Origin: CAZGSG01 sp964528095
GTDB lineage: Bacteria; Bacteroidota; Bacteroidia; Chitinophagales; Chitinophagaceae
DNA length: 20,286 bases
Assembly: GCA_964528095.1 (NCBI GenBank)
Contig: CAZGSG010000091.1
Span: 1 to 20,286, forward strand
Direction of reading: 5' to 3'
Made by a program: the position numbers and the translations under genes. Below are positions 1 through 8,578 of this stretch, piece after piece. Within the stretch, counting starts at the first letter, position 1, and the number at the start of each line of letters is the position of its first letter. The notes under the pieces were generated by a model. The model saw nothing but the letters and a program-made list of their open reading frames with translations, was not told the origin of the DNA and searched no databases.

Positions 1-2799
1 CTTGCTTCGCATAATATCCTTAACCCGCAGAATGGTACACCTATTACCCTTCCTTCCCAGGACATGGTATTGGGTCTGTATTATATCACAAAGGGTAAAA
101 GGACCAATGCGGATGAAACGATCCGTGGAGAAGGCAAGGCTTTCTATTCGGCGGAAGAAGTGATCATTGCGTATAATGAAAAAGTAATTGATCTGCACGC
201 GTGGATCAAAGTAAAAGCGAACATCCGTAACAACGATGGCCTGCTTGAGCATAAATTAATCGAAACAACAGTAGGACGTGTTATTTTCAATCAACACGTA
301 CCAGCTGAAGTAGGATTTGTAAATGCCCTGCTGACTAAAAAGAATCTCCGGGAGATCATCGGTGATATCATCGAGATCACGAATGTGCCGAAAACGGCGA
401 AATTCCTGGATGATATTAAACAGTTAGGTTTCCGCACAGCGTTCCAGGGTGGTTTGTCATTTAGTATTAATGACCTGATCATACCTGATATCAAAGGAGA
501 ATTGCTGGAGAATGCAAAAGGTGAAGTAGATGAAGTGTGGGACAACTACAACATGGGTCTGATCACCAATAACGAACGATACAACCAGATCGTTGACATC
601 TGGAGCCGTGTTGATACGAGGATCACTGAAACCCTGATCCGTGAATTGAGCACAGATAAACAAGGATTCAATTCCGTTTATATGATGCTTGACTCCGGTG
701 CGCGTGGTTCCAAACAGCAGATCAAACAGCTGGCAGGTATCCGGGGATTGATGGCAAAGCCAAGAAAATCCGGATCAAGCGGATCTGAGATCATTGAGAA
801 TCCGATCCTGTCCAACTTCAAAGGCGGACTGAATGTATTGGATTACTTTATCTCTACGCACGGTGCACGTAAAGGTCTTGCGGATACGGCGCTTAAAACG
901 GCCGATGCAGGTTACCTGACCCGTCGCCTGGTGGACGTTGCACAGGATGTGGTGATCACAGAAGAAGACTGCGGCACATTGCGTGGTATCGCTACCTCAG
1001 CATTGAAGGATAATGAAGATGTTATTGAGAACCTGTCTGACAGGATCCAGGGCAGAACATCATTACATGATGTATACAACCCTGTAAGTGAAGTATTGAT
1101 CGTAGGAGCCGGTGAAGCTATTTCAGAAGATATTGCCAGGAAGATAGAAGAAGCAGGTATCGAAACAGTTGAAATACGTTCGGTGCTGACCTGCGAAAGC
1201 AAACGCGGATGTTGCGTAAAATGTTATGGTAAGAACCTTGCATCCGGTATCCTCGCTCAGAAAGGAGATGCAGTGGGTATCATCGCCGCGCAATCAATCG
1301 GTGAGCCTGGTACACAGTTGACATTGCGTACGTTCCACGTGGGTGGTGTGGCTGGTTCTGCTGCTGTTGATTCTACTTTGCTTGCGAAATTCGATGGTAC
1401 AATCCAGTTTGATGGTCTGCGTTCTGTTATTACAGAAAATAATGATGGAGATAAAGTACCGGTGGTCATCGGCCGTACGGGTGAGGTTAGGATCATTGAT
1501 ACGAAGAACGACCGCTTACTGATAACGAATAATATTCCTTACGGTGCTACGCTGAACGTGAAAGACGGGCAGAAAGTAAGTAAAGGAGATGTGATCTGCA
1601 CATGGGATCCTTATAACAACGTTATCGTTGCTGAAATCAATGGTGCATTGAAGTTTGAGAATGTGATCGAAGGTGTAACATACCGTGAAGAAGCGGATGA
1701 GCAAACAGGTCACAGGGAGAAGGTTGTTATTGAAACCCGCGATAAGACAAAAATCCCTTCAATCGTATTGGAAGGAAAAGAAATCAAATCATACAACCTG
1801 CCTACTGGTAGCCATATCATGATGGATGAAGGCACAGAGATCAAAGCCGGACAGGTATTGGTGAAAATTCCAAGGGTATTAGGAAAGTTAAGGGATATCA
1901 CCGGGGGTCTTCCACGTGTTACCGAACTGTTTGAAGCAAGAAACCCAAGCAATCCAGCTGTAGTTTCCGAGATCGATGGTGTAGTGACAATGGGAGCGAT
2001 CAAGAGGGGTAACCGTGAGATCATTATTGAAGCAAAAGATGGTGTTCAGAAAAAATACCTGGTGCCACTGACAAGACAGATCCTTGCACAGGATGGTGAC
2101 TTCGTGAAAGCCGGCTGGCCGCTTTCTGATGGACAAACATCACCACAGGATATCTTATCTATCCAGGGACCATTTGCGGTACAACAGTACGTGGTGAATG
2201 AGATCCAGGAAGTGTATCGTTTGCAGGGCGTGAAGATCAATGATAAACACATTGAGGTGATCGTTCGCCAGATGATGCGTAAAGTAAGTATCGTTGATCC
2301 AGGTGATACCAAGTTCCTTGAAGATGATTCAGTAGATAAATTTGAGTTCGTAGAAGAGAACGATTATATCTTCGATAAGAAAGTGGTAACCGAAGCGGGA
2401 GAATCAGGAAAGCTCCGCGCAGGTCAGATCATCAGTCTTCGTGAAGTAAGAGAAGAAAACTCTGTATTGCGTCGTAACGACAAGAAACTGGTTGAGTATC
2501 GTGATGCGAAACCAGCGACTTCAGCTCCGACCCTGCTGGGTATTACCAAGGCATCACTGGGTGTACAAAGCTGGATATCTGCGGCGTCCTTCCAGGAAAC
2601 GACCAAGGTACTTTCATCTGCGGCGATCCATGGTAAGACAGACGATATGCTTGGATTGAAAGAGAATGTGATCACAGGACACCCAATCCCGGCTGGTACA
2701 GGATTGCGTGAATTTGAGAACATGATCGTTGGTAGCAAGGAAGAATATGAATTGCTGCAAACCACCAGGGAAGCAATGGCGTTTGATGAGGAGGAATAA
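1..2799 (+). CDS. rpoC: DNA-directed RNA polymerase subunit beta' (5' partial)
   Basis: Largest subunit of RNA polymerase, forming the catalytic cleft with RpoB. The frame is open from base 1 (first residues LASHNILNPQNG) and ends at a TAA, so about 500 N-terminal residues lie outside the window, including the N-terminal zinc site and the NADFDGD catalytic loop. The PSQDMVLGLYY segment at 55-87 lies just downstream of that loop in the family. The second zinc site is present: Cys codons at 970, 1192, 1213 and 1222, with an additional Cys at 1210. The trigger-loop region (GIIAAQSIGEPGTQLTLRT) is at about 1276-1335. The C-terminus has the conserved GITKASLG, SFQETTKVL and GKTDDMLGLKENVI.. region and ends in an acidic tail. 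A strong hairpin terminator follows directly, so this is the last gene of its transcription unit. The gene upstream is probably rpoB (not visible). Identification is certain. Confidence 0.98.
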   Translation, partial: LASHNILNPQNGTPITLPSQDMVLGLYYITKGKRTNADETIRGEGKAFYSAEEVIIAYNEKVIDLHAWIKVKANIRNNDGLLEHKLIETTVGRVIFNQHVPAEVGFVNALLTKKNLREIIGDIIEITNVPKTAKFLDDIKQLGFRTAFQGGLSFSINDLIIPDIKGELLENAKGEVDEVWDNYNMGLITNNERYNQIVDIWSRVDTRITETLIRELSTDKQGFNSVYMMLDSGARGSKQQIKQLAGIRGLMAKPRKSGSSGSEIIENPILSNFKGGLNVLDYFISTHGARKGLADTALKTADAGYLTRRLVDVAQDVVITEEDCGTLRGIATSALKDNEDVIENLSDRIQGRTSLHDVYNPVSEVLIVGAGEAISEDIARKIEEAGIETVEIRSVLTCESKRGCCVKCYGKNLASGILAQKGDAVGIIAAQSIGEPGTQLTLRTFHVGGVAGSAAVDSTLLAKFDGTIQFDGLRSVITENNDGDKVPVVIGRTGEVRIIDTKNDRLLITNNIPYGATLNVKDGQKVSKGDVICTWDPYNNVIVAEINGALKFENVIEGVTYREEADEQTGHREKVVIETRDKTKIPSIVLEGKEIKSYNLPTGSHIMMDEGTEIKAGQVLVKIPRVLGKLRDITGGLPRVTELFEARNPSNPAVVSEIDGVVTMGAIKRGNREIIIEAKDGVQKKYLVPLTRQILAQDGDFVKAGWPLSDGQTSPQDILSIQGPFAVQQYVVNEIQEVYRLQGVKINDKHIEVIVRQMMRKVSIVDPGDTKFLEDDSVDKFEFVEENDYIFDKKVVTEAGESGKLRAGQIISLREVREENSVLRRNDKKLVEYRDAKPATSAPTLLGITKASLGVQSWISAASFQETTKVLSSAAIHGKTDDMLGLKENVITGHPIPAGTGLREFENMIVGSKEEYELLQTTREAMAFDEEE

Positions 2800-2826
2800 T
2801 ACGGATCAAAGAATTTGACAAATAGC

Positions 2827-2855
2827 AAGGAGCAGAGCAATCTGCTCCTTTTTTT
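2827..2855 (+). terminator. intrinsic terminator after rpoC
   Basis: A perfect 10-bp stem, AAGGAGCAGA at 2827-2836 and TCTGCTCCTT at 2841-2850, closes a GCAA tetraloop of the GNRA type and runs into a T tract (2849-2855). It starts 27 bases after the rpoC stop codon. This is a classical Rho-independent terminator on the plus strand. Confidence 0.93.
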
Positions 2856-2988
2856 GTGGCTGACTGTGAATTAATCACTTATCCTGTGCATTAAAGGCAA
2901 TAGAGGCGGGGTTATGTATTAACTGTTAAAAAGAAGTTAGGGGCCGCGTTCCCAGCCCCCTAATTAGCATATAATCCGTGTCGTTCCT

Positions 2989-2996
2989 TATATTTG
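2989..2996 (+). promoter_or_regulatory. candidate -7 box (TATATTTG) for the OmpH-like gene
   Basis: TATATTTG matches the Bacteroidota -7 consensus TAnnTTTG exactly and lies 37 bases before the ATG at 3034, leaving a leader of about 30 nt. No convincing -33 TTG is seen at the usual distance. The location between the rpoC terminator and the next gene supports it. Confidence 0.5.
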
Positions 2997-3033
2997 CCGT
3001 CTTGATCATCATTAACTTGCAAAAAAGAAAATC

Positions 3034-3636
3034 ATGAAGAATGTGTTGCTGGTTTGGAATATTTTATTGACTGCCGCTGCAGGATACCTGCTCTATTCCC
3101 ATTTGAACACAAAAGGAAAAGTTGAAGCGGGCCCAGCTATTTCTTCCAGTGATTCATCACAGAATAATCGACCATTCCGCATTGCTTATCTTGATATGGA
3201 CTCAATCGAAAGCAATTGGGAGATGGTGAAAGAAGTAAAAGCGGAACAGACAAAAAAAGAAGAAGAGTATTCTACCAGCCTCAATCAATTGGATATAACA
3301 TACAGAAAAAAAGTGAATGAGCTTAATGAAAAGACCAAGTCGCCAACACTTACCAAAGAGGAATATGAAAGAGGGCAGATGGAATTACTTCAATTACAGG
3401 ACAGGTTAAAAAGCCAGAAACAATTGCTGGACCAGGAATACCAGAGTTTTGTAATGACCCGCAATCTCAATATCAAAAAGAAGATCGAGGATTTCCTGAA
3501 AATATATAATAAATCCAAATACTACTCCTATATACTGGTATATGATCCAGGATTTATCTACTTCAAGGACGATGCCTATAATATTACAGGTGATGTAATA
3601 AAAGGCCTGAATGAAGAATACAACAAAAAGAAATAG
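3034..3636 (+). CDS. OmpH/Skp-family periplasmic chaperone-like protein
   Basis: 200-residue protein of the OmpH (Skp) family, whose members hold unfolded outer-membrane proteins in the periplasm. A hydrophobic stretch at residues 4-21 has no clear cleavage site and is followed by a Ser/Asn-rich linker, so the protein may stay anchored in the inner membrane. The family hallmark RIAYLDMDSI is at about residues 50-58. A long charged region, about 65-150, should form the coiled-coil arms. The C-terminal part (YILVYDPGFIYFKDDAYNIT) matches the beta element of OmpH proteins. The gene follows the rpoC terminator and has its own -7 box; the next gene starts 104 bases downstream. The leader just before the ATG is A-rich without a Shine-Dalgarno sequence. 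Family call is solid; the specific client role is inferred. Confidence 0.85.
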   Translation: MKNVLLVWNILLTAAAGYLLYSHLNTKGKVEAGPAISSSDSSQNNRPFRIAYLDMDSIESNWEMVKEVKAEQTKKEEEYSTSLNQLDITYRKKVNELNEKTKSPTLTKEEYERGQMELLQLQDRLKSQKQLLDQEYQSFVMTRNLNIKKKIEDFLKIYNKSKYYSYILVYDPGFIYFKDDAYNITGDVIKGLNEEYNKKK

Positions 3637-3714
3637 TAATTAGAAAAGAATGTCTGGCCTGTCGAATCCGGCGATCTCCCCCGGCCACCACTGTATAAAG
3701 TGGAATGAATTACT

Positions 3715-3721
3715 TATCTTG
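3715..3721 (+). promoter_or_regulatory. weak candidate -7 box (TATCTTG) for the permease gene
   Basis: TATCTTG is one T short of TAnnTTTG and lies 19 bases before the ATG at 3741, giving a leader of about 12 nt. Position suits a promoter, but the match is imperfect and no -33 element stands out. Confidence 0.3.
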
Positions 3722-3740
3722 ACAGGAAAACCAACTCTTC

Positions 3741-5171
3741 ATGGCAGAACAGCAAGCACATTTTAAGCCTACCCTGGGCCTGTTTGATGGTACAATGATC
3801 GTAGCCGGATCAATGATAGGATCAGGTATTTTTATTGTAAGTGCCGATATAACAAGATATACAGGTAGTGCCGGATGGCTGATTGCGGTCTGGCTTATTA
3901 CCGGGTTTATGACACTTAGCGCAGCGCTTAGTTATGGTGAGCTGAGTGGAATGTTTCCTAAAGCCGGAGGTCAATACGTTTACCTGAAAGAAGCCTACAA
4001 CCCATTGATGGGGTTTTTATATGGCTGGAGTTTTTTTGCCGTTATTCAAACGGCTACTATTGCCGCTGTAGGGGTAGCTTTCTCAAAATTCCTGGCCTAC
4101 CTGGTACCGGAATTGGGTAATAATTATTTCCTGTTTGACGCGGGTATAATAAAAGTTTATTCAGGTCAGCTCGTCGCTATAACGATTATCTGCCTGTTGA
4201 CCTATATTAATTCAAGAGGAGTAAAAGAAGGCAAACTCATTCAGACAGTATTTACTTCTGCCAAACTACTTGCATTATTTGGACTGATTGTATTTGGGTT
4301 TGTACTGGTGAAAGACAGTTTCTGGGCTGAGAACTGGAAAACCGGTTTCACGGCGATGCAGCCCGAAACAGATGCCGCTGGAAAATTTGTCCAGGATGGT
4401 AGTTGGCATGGCATAGGCGGAGCCGCTTTAATGGGCGCTATCGCGGCTGCTATGGTAGGTTCTATTTTCAGCAGTGATGCCTGGAATAACGTGACTTTTA
4501 TTGCAGGTGAAATGAAGAACCCCAAAAAGAATATCGGGTTAAGTTTGTTTCTGGGCACATTGATCGTAACGATCATTTATGTATCTGCCAACCTGATGTA
4601 CCTGAATGTAATGCCCCTGCAGGAACTGGCTTTTCCTACAGATGACAGGGTAGCTATTGCTGCGGCAAATAAGATATTTCCATCATTTGGCACTATACTG
4701 ATCGCCGCATTGATCATGGTTTCCACGTTCGGTTGTAATAATGGGTTGATCCTTGCCGGTGCCAGGGTATATTATACTATGGCAAAGGACGGTTTATTCT
4801 TTAAAAAAGTCGGGGAGCTGAACAAACACGCTGTTCCGCAGTTTGCATTATGGGTGCAATGTCTGGTAGCCTGCGCCTGGAGCCTGAGTGGGCAATATGG
4901 ACAGTTACTGGATATGATCTCATTTGTGGTTGTATTGTTTTATATGCTTACGATTATCGGGATTTTTATTCTAAGGAAAAAAAGACCTGACCTGGAGCGG
5001 CCATATAAGGCTTTTGGCTACCCGGTTCTCCCGATTCTTTATATACTTATGGGTGCTGCATTCTGTATCCTGCTAATTATTTACAAACCAGAGTTCACCT
5101 GGCCGGGTCTTGTTATCGTATTACTGGGAGTGCCTCTTTATTACCTGGCGATATCCCGTCAAAAAAAATAG
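3741..5171 (+). CDS. APC-superfamily amino acid permease
   Basis: 476-residue integral inner-membrane transporter of the amino acid/polyamine/organocation superfamily, expected to move amino acids across the inner membrane; the substrate cannot be read from the sequence. About 12 hydrophobic segments are visible. The TM1 signature GSGIF is at residues 27-31, the unwound helix that binds the amino group and carboxylate in this fold. SYGELSGMFPKAGGQYVYL in the TM2-TM3 region is the second family hallmark. The length is normal for the family. The start ATG follows a short A-rich leader; no alternative in-frame start is needed. The heptose kinase begins 17 bases after the stop, so the two are probably co-transcribed, although no functional link is obvious. 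Family assignment is firm, substrate unknown. Confidence 0.92.
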   Translation: MAEQQAHFKPTLGLFDGTMIVAGSMIGSGIFIVSADITRYTGSAGWLIAVWLITGFMTLSAALSYGELSGMFPKAGGQYVYLKEAYNPLMGFLYGWSFFAVIQTATIAAVGVAFSKFLAYLVPELGNNYFLFDAGIIKVYSGQLVAITIICLLTYINSRGVKEGKLIQTVFTSAKLLALFGLIVFGFVLVKDSFWAENWKTGFTAMQPETDAAGKFVQDGSWHGIGGAALMGAIAAAMVGSIFSSDAWNNVTFIAGEMKNPKKNIGLSLFLGTLIVTIIYVSANLMYLNVMPLQELAFPTDDRVAIAAANKIFPSFGTILIAALIMVSTFGCNNGLILAGARVYYTMAKDGLFFKKVGELNKHAVPQFALWVQCLVACAWSLSGQYGQLLDMISFVVVLFYMLTIIGIFILRKKRPDLERPYKAFGYPVLPILYILMGAAFCILLIIYKPEFTWPGLVIVLLGVPLYYLAISRQKK

Positions 5172-5188
5172 TTTTACAGTAAGAACGT

Positions 5189-6178
5189 ATGAACGATTTT
5201 AAAAAATTATTCGAGCAGTTTAAACAGTTGAAGGTGGGTGTGATAGGGGATGTCATGCTCGATAGTTATGTATGGGGCGGAGTAGAACGCATTTCTCCTG
5301 AAGCACCGGTGCCCATCGTATCGCTAAATAAAAAAGAGGACAGGATAGGCGGAGCGGGCAATGTAGCGTTAAACTGCCGGTCACTTGGTGCAGAGGTTTT
5401 TGTTATTAGCGTAACGGGAAATGATGAGGAAGCTGCTAAACTGGAATCACTTTTTATTGGCAATAATATTCAAAGCGGGTATTTAATTAAAAGTGATGAT
5501 CGAATTACGACTAACAAAACAAGGATCATCAGCCGCAACCAGCAAATGATGCGCCTGGATGCGGAGGTGGTACACGACCTGAATACTGCCGATACTAAAA
5601 GGATAATTGATAAAGTAACGGCATTCCTGGAAGAGCAAAAACCGGATGTGCTCATTTTTGAAGATTATAATAAAGGGGTGCTTACGGCTAAAGTCATTGC
5701 GGAGGTGATCGCGGTTTGTAAAAAAAAGGGAGTGGTCACTACTGTGGATCCCAAAAGAAAGAACTTCTTTGCATATACCGGTGTGGATATATTCAAACCG
5801 AACCTGCATGAGGTAAGAGACGCATTAAACCTGTTGCTGGACACTATTGGTGAAAAGGAACTGATCAGCATTCACGAAAAACTCAAGGAACAATTACTAC
5901 ATAGTACGTCGTTTATTACGCTTTCAGAAAAAGGAGTTTTTTATCAGCGGGAAAAGGATGCTGCTATTATTCCATCGCATATCCGTAATGTGGCCGATGT
6001 ATCGGGCGCCGGTGATACAGTAATAGCTGTTGCTTCACTTGTATATGTTCTTACAAAAGACGTAAGACTGATGGCTGAGATGGCGAATATTGCAGGAGGG
6101 TTGGTGTGCGAAGAGGTAGGTACTGTTGCTATCGACAGTATAAAATTATTACATGAATGCGAGTTACTTCTTCGCTGA
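5189..6178 (+). CDS. rfaE1: D-glycero-beta-D-manno-heptose-7-phosphate kinase (RfaE1, one-domain)
   Basis: PfkB/ribokinase-family kinase of 329 residues. The family phosphorylates D-glycero-D-manno-heptose 7-phosphate at O1 on the route to ADP-heptose, the precursor of LPS inner-core heptose, in the cytoplasm. The N-terminal block GDVMLDSYVWGGVERISPE (residues 20-38) and IGGAGNVALN (53-62) are typical of the kinase half of HldE. The anion-hole and catalytic motif DVSGAGDT is at 270-277, with Asp276 as the expected catalytic base. There is no nucleotidyltransferase domain behind it, so this corresponds to the split arrangement; an RfaE2 adenylyltransferase should be encoded elsewhere. The gene sits 17 bases behind the permease and its last 15 bases overlap the end of the convergent gene on the other strand. 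A different sugar kinase of the same fold is possible but less likely. Confidence 0.86.
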   Translation: MNDFKKLFEQFKQLKVGVIGDVMLDSYVWGGVERISPEAPVPIVSLNKKEDRIGGAGNVALNCRSLGAEVFVISVTGNDEEAAKLESLFIGNNIQSGYLIKSDDRITTNKTRIISRNQQMMRLDAEVVHDLNTADTKRIIDKVTAFLEEQKPDVLIFEDYNKGVLTAKVIAEVIAVCKKKGVVTTVDPKRKNFFAYTGVDIFKPNLHEVRDALNLLLDTIGEKELISIHEKLKEQLLHSTSFITLSEKGVFYQREKDAAIIPSHIRNVADVSGAGDTVIAVASLVYVLTKDVRLMAEMANIAGGLVCEEVGTVAIDSIKLLHECELLLR

Positions 6179-6838
6179 TTGTTTTTCCATCTCAGTCACG
6201 CTTTTGCGAATGACATTATCCATATCAAAAAAAACTTCGAACAGGATCTTGACCAGTGCAAACACAAGTACAAATCCTTTGCCCACGCCAAGCGCAAGAA
6301 ACATGCTTCCCGCTATTACTGTCAGTTGCTGTATGAATATTCTTCCGTATGGCTGAAACATCAGCCGCATCATTGATATTCTTTTATATTCACCACTAAC
6401 GATAAAGGGCACAAAGCTCCTGACCAGGTAACTTATTACAAAAGCGCTGAGCATGTAGCCGATATCCCTGTTGATATATTCATACCAATGGAAAAAGAAA
6501 TGCAATAATCCACTACCTGGAGGAGTGATGTTCGCGGACTGTGAGAATATGGCTGTTTGCACAGCGGCAAACAAACCAAAATGCATTATAAAAAAGAAAA
6601 TAAAGAAAAAACCGCTTACTTCCTGTGAAGTGCCCTGATTATACCAGGTATCTTTTTTCCTGTAGATGGTAACAACCAGTAATTTTAGCACGGTAAGCAT
6701 GCCCACCAATAAGGTTTCCAATGCATACACGATAAATGCTTCTACCGGGTTCCAGCCCAGGAAAATCACTCCATACACAGGGATAAGGTTGGCTGCAATA
6801 ACCAGCCAGTCCGCATTTTTTAGTTTACGTTTGAACAT
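6164..6838 (-). CDS. multi-pass membrane protein, DUF6498-like
   Basis: 224-residue membrane protein of unknown function. The N-terminus (LIPVYGVIFLGWNPVEAFIVYALE) has the W-x-P-x-E-A-x-x-x-Y-x-x-E pattern I associate with DUF6498 proteins; this recall is not verified by search. About five or six hydrophobic segments are visible: roughly residues 12-32, 34-57, 73-95, 119-141, 157-180 and 176-200, some of which may be re-entrant or amphipathic. The C-terminus is charged. It is a single-gene unit: convergent with the heptose kinase (15-base overlap of the 3' ends) and divergent from the asparaginase gene with 71 bases between the start codons. A TATTTTG box on the minus strand at 6872-6866 is a possible -7 element. 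No catalytic motif was found, and I propose no function. Confidence 0.75.
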   Translation of the reverse strand: MFKRKLKNADWLVIAANLIPVYGVIFLGWNPVEAFIVYALETLLVGMLTVLKLLVVTIYRKKDTWYNQGTSQEVSGFFFIFFFIMHFGLFAAVQTAIFSQSANITPPGSGLLHFFFHWYEYINRDIGYMLSAFVISYLVRSFVPFIVSGEYKRISMMRLMFQPYGRIFIQQLTVIAGSMFLALGVGKGFVLVFALVKILFEVFFDMDNVIRKSVTEMEKQSAKK

Positions 6839-6865
6839 CCTGAAAAAGGTAGAATGAATGGCCTA

Positions 6866-6882
6866 CAAAATAGCTAATTTCG
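6866..6882. promoter_or_regulatory. two back-to-back candidate -7 boxes, divergent promoters
   Basis: On the minus strand, TATTTTG (6872-6866) would serve the membrane protein starting at 6838. On the plus strand, TAATTTCG (6875-6882) would serve the asparaginase starting at 6910, with a leader of about 20 nt. The boxes are only two bases apart, so each polymerase footprint would cover the other start region. Neither has an obvious -33 TTG, so both calls are tentative. Confidence 0.38.
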
Positions 6883-6909
6883 AAGTTGAAAAAATACCCA
6901 CTACCACTT

Positions 6910-7842
6910 ATGTCAAAGTACAGTCTTGTTATTCATGGGGGAGCAGGCACCATTCTGAAAGAAGATATGACGGAAGCCCTGGAAGCAGGTTACAGGAACG
7001 CTTTAACTGATGCGCTGGATGCAGGACGTAAGGTGCTGGAGGCTGGTGGCACGGCAATAAATGCGGTACTGGCTTCAGTCATATCACTGGAAAATAATGT
7101 ACTTTTTAATGCTGGCAGGGGATCAGTGTATGGTAAAAACGGGATTCAGGAAATGGATGCGTCCATTATGGATGGGAAGTCATTAATGGCTGGTGCTGTC
7201 AGTGCTGTCAGAAATATCGCTAACCCGGTAGAATTGGCTTATGCCGTAATGACCAAAAGCCCGCATGTCATGCTGAATGGACAAGGGGCAAATGATTTTG
7301 CAAAAAGTATAGGCACAAAGACAGCGCCCGATGAGTACTTCTTTTCGCAGTTCAGATACGACCAATGGAAGCAGGTACAAAACAGCGATGCGATTTCCCT
7401 GGACCATAATATCTCATTAAAAGATAAAAAATTCGGAACCGTAGGAGCTGCGGCCCGCGATGTTGAAGGGAATGTTGCGGCGGCTACCAGCACGGGCGGT
7501 ATGACCAATAAACAATGGGGACGGGTAGGAGATAGTTCTGTTATTGGAGCGGGTACGTATGCCAATAATCATACCTGCGCGATCAGTTGCACGGGACATG
7601 GTGAAATGTTCATCAGGGCGGTAGCTGCATATGATGTCAGTTGTCTGATGGAGTATAAAGGACTGAATCTCGAAGAGGCGATGAAGATGGTAGTGCATGA
7701 TAAGCTGATGAAGATAGGGGGTGAGGGTGGTATGATCGGGGTGGATGCGGCAGGTAATACAGCTCTTGTGTTTAATAGTGAAGGCATGTACCGCGGGGAA
7801 ATATCCAGCGGGGGAGAGAATAAGGTTGCTATCTATAAATGA
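6910..7842 (+). CDS. iaaA: isoaspartyl peptidase / L-asparaginase (plant-type, Ntn hydrolase)
   Basis: 310-residue N-terminal nucleophile hydrolase precursor that cleaves itself into alpha and beta subunits and hydrolyses beta-aspartyl dipeptides and L-asparagine. The N-terminus has SLVIHGGAGTI (residues 5-15), a family hallmark. The autocleavage site is Gly176-Thr177 in the sequence KKFGTVGAAARD; Thr177 becomes the catalytic N-terminal residue of the beta subunit. Downstream come TSTGGMTNK, GRVGDSSVIGAGTYA and SCTGHGEMFIR, which build the active site and substrate pocket. The start at 6910 (ATG, MSKYSL) was chosen over an in-frame TTG at 6886 because homologues begin here and a -7 box at 6875-6882 would place the TTG upstream of the transcription start. 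There is no signal peptide, so it should be cytoplasmic. The gene is monocistronic between two opposite-strand neighbours. Confidence 0.95.
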   Translation: MSKYSLVIHGGAGTILKEDMTEALEAGYRNALTDALDAGRKVLEAGGTAINAVLASVISLENNVLFNAGRGSVYGKNGIQEMDASIMDGKSLMAGAVSAVRNIANPVELAYAVMTKSPHVMLNGQGANDFAKSIGTKTAPDEYFFSQFRYDQWKQVQNSDAISLDHNISLKDKKFGTVGAAARDVEGNVAAATSTGGMTNKQWGRVGDSSVIGAGTYANNHTCAISCTGHGEMFIRAVAAYDVSCLMEYKGLNLEEAMKMVVHDKLMKIGGEGGMIGVDAAGNTALVFNSEGMYRGEISSGGENKVAIYK

Positions 7843-7876
7843 TAAGCTGTTTTGATAAGAGAGCTCAAATACTCTT

Positions 7877-8578
7877 CTATAAACCCAGCTCCTGCATCAG
7901 TTTTTCACGATAGGTTTCTCCGACAGGTAAGTAAACATTGTTGACCACGATTTTGTTCCGGCTCAAAAAGTTTATTTTCTTTTTATTGATAATATACGAT
8001 TTGTGTATCCTGGTAAATTGTTCTCCGGGTAATAACCCTTCCATGTTCTTCATGCTTTCAAGGGTCAGGATCTTCGCATCTTTTGTATATATAGCAATAT
8101 AATCCTTCAATGCTTCGATATAGTGGATATCAACAAGGTCTACCCGTTGGATACGATGGGAAACTTTTATGAAGATATAGTCAGGCGGTTTTTTATCAGC
8201 AGGATTTTGAGCAAGCCGTTGTCTTGTTTTTTTAATGGCTAAAAGAAACCGGTCAAAGGTTATTGGTTTTAAAAGATAGTCCACAATATCGTGTTCATAA
8301 CTTTCCACCGCATAATTTTCATAAGCTGTTGTAAGTATTACTTTGCAACTGCTGCCAATGATCTTCATAAACTGTATGCCATTTATTTCCGGCATCTGGA
8401 TATCTAAAAACAGCAAATCAACTCCGCCTTGCTGTACCAATGGCAATGCATCCGTCACTTTCGTGGTTTGTAATACCAGGGAAAGGCCCGGTGTTTTTGA
8501 AACGTAATCTGCTATTAATTTTACTGCCAGGTGCTCGTCGTCAACTACGACACACCTGATCGGGGTTTCTTCATTCAT
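7877..8578 (-). CDS. LytTR-family response regulator
   Basis: 233-residue response regulator, partner of the LytS-type kinase encoded just upstream. The receiver domain covers about residues 6-125: acidic pocket Asp13-Asp14, phosphoacceptor Asp59 in LLFLDIQMPEINGI, Thr84 in ILTTAYE and Lys104 in YLLKPI, so all conserved phosphotransfer residues are present. The LytTR DNA-binding domain covers about 134-233, with the typical IFIKVSHRIQRVDLVDIHYIEALKDY and FTRIHKSYIINKKKI elements. LytTR domains bind direct repeats about two helical turns apart. The ATG lies 8 bases inside the end of the kinase gene, so translation is probably coupled. The target genes are not known; three copies of TTGCAGA upstream of this operon are candidates for its own site. 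The 3' end faces the asparaginase gene with a 34-base gap and no clear terminator. Confidence 0.95.
   Translation of the reverse strand: MNEETPIRCVVVDDEHLAVKLIADYVSKTPGLSLVLQTTKVTDALPLVQQGGVDLLFLDIQMPEINGIQFMKIIGSSCKVILTTAYENYAVESYEHDIVDYLLKPITFDRFLLAIKKTRQRLAQNPADKKPPDYIFIKVSHRIQRVDLVDIHYIEALKDYIAIYTKDAKILTLESMKNMEGLLPGEQFTRIHKSYIINKKKINFLSRNKIVVNNVYLPVGETYREKLMQELGL

Noticed and set aside
2424..2840. 138-residue open frame on the minus strand at the end of rpoC
   Set aside because: It lies antisense to conserved rpoC sequence, is Ser-rich, and would start inside the rpoC terminator.
2937..2963. Inverted repeat TTAGGGG / CCCCTAA between rpoC and the OmpH-like gene as a second terminator
   Set aside because: The 13-base loop is long, no T tract follows on either strand, and a much better terminator lies 90 bases upstream.
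3650..3706. GC-rich segment and small hairpin (CCACT/AGTGG) after the OmpH-like gene as a terminator
   Set aside because: The stem is only 5 bp and no T tract follows.
6886..6909. TTG at 6886 as the start of the asparaginase gene
   Set aside because: It would add eight residues (MKKYPLPL) not expected in the family, and it lies next to the predicted -7 box; the ATG at 6910 matches the family N-terminus.
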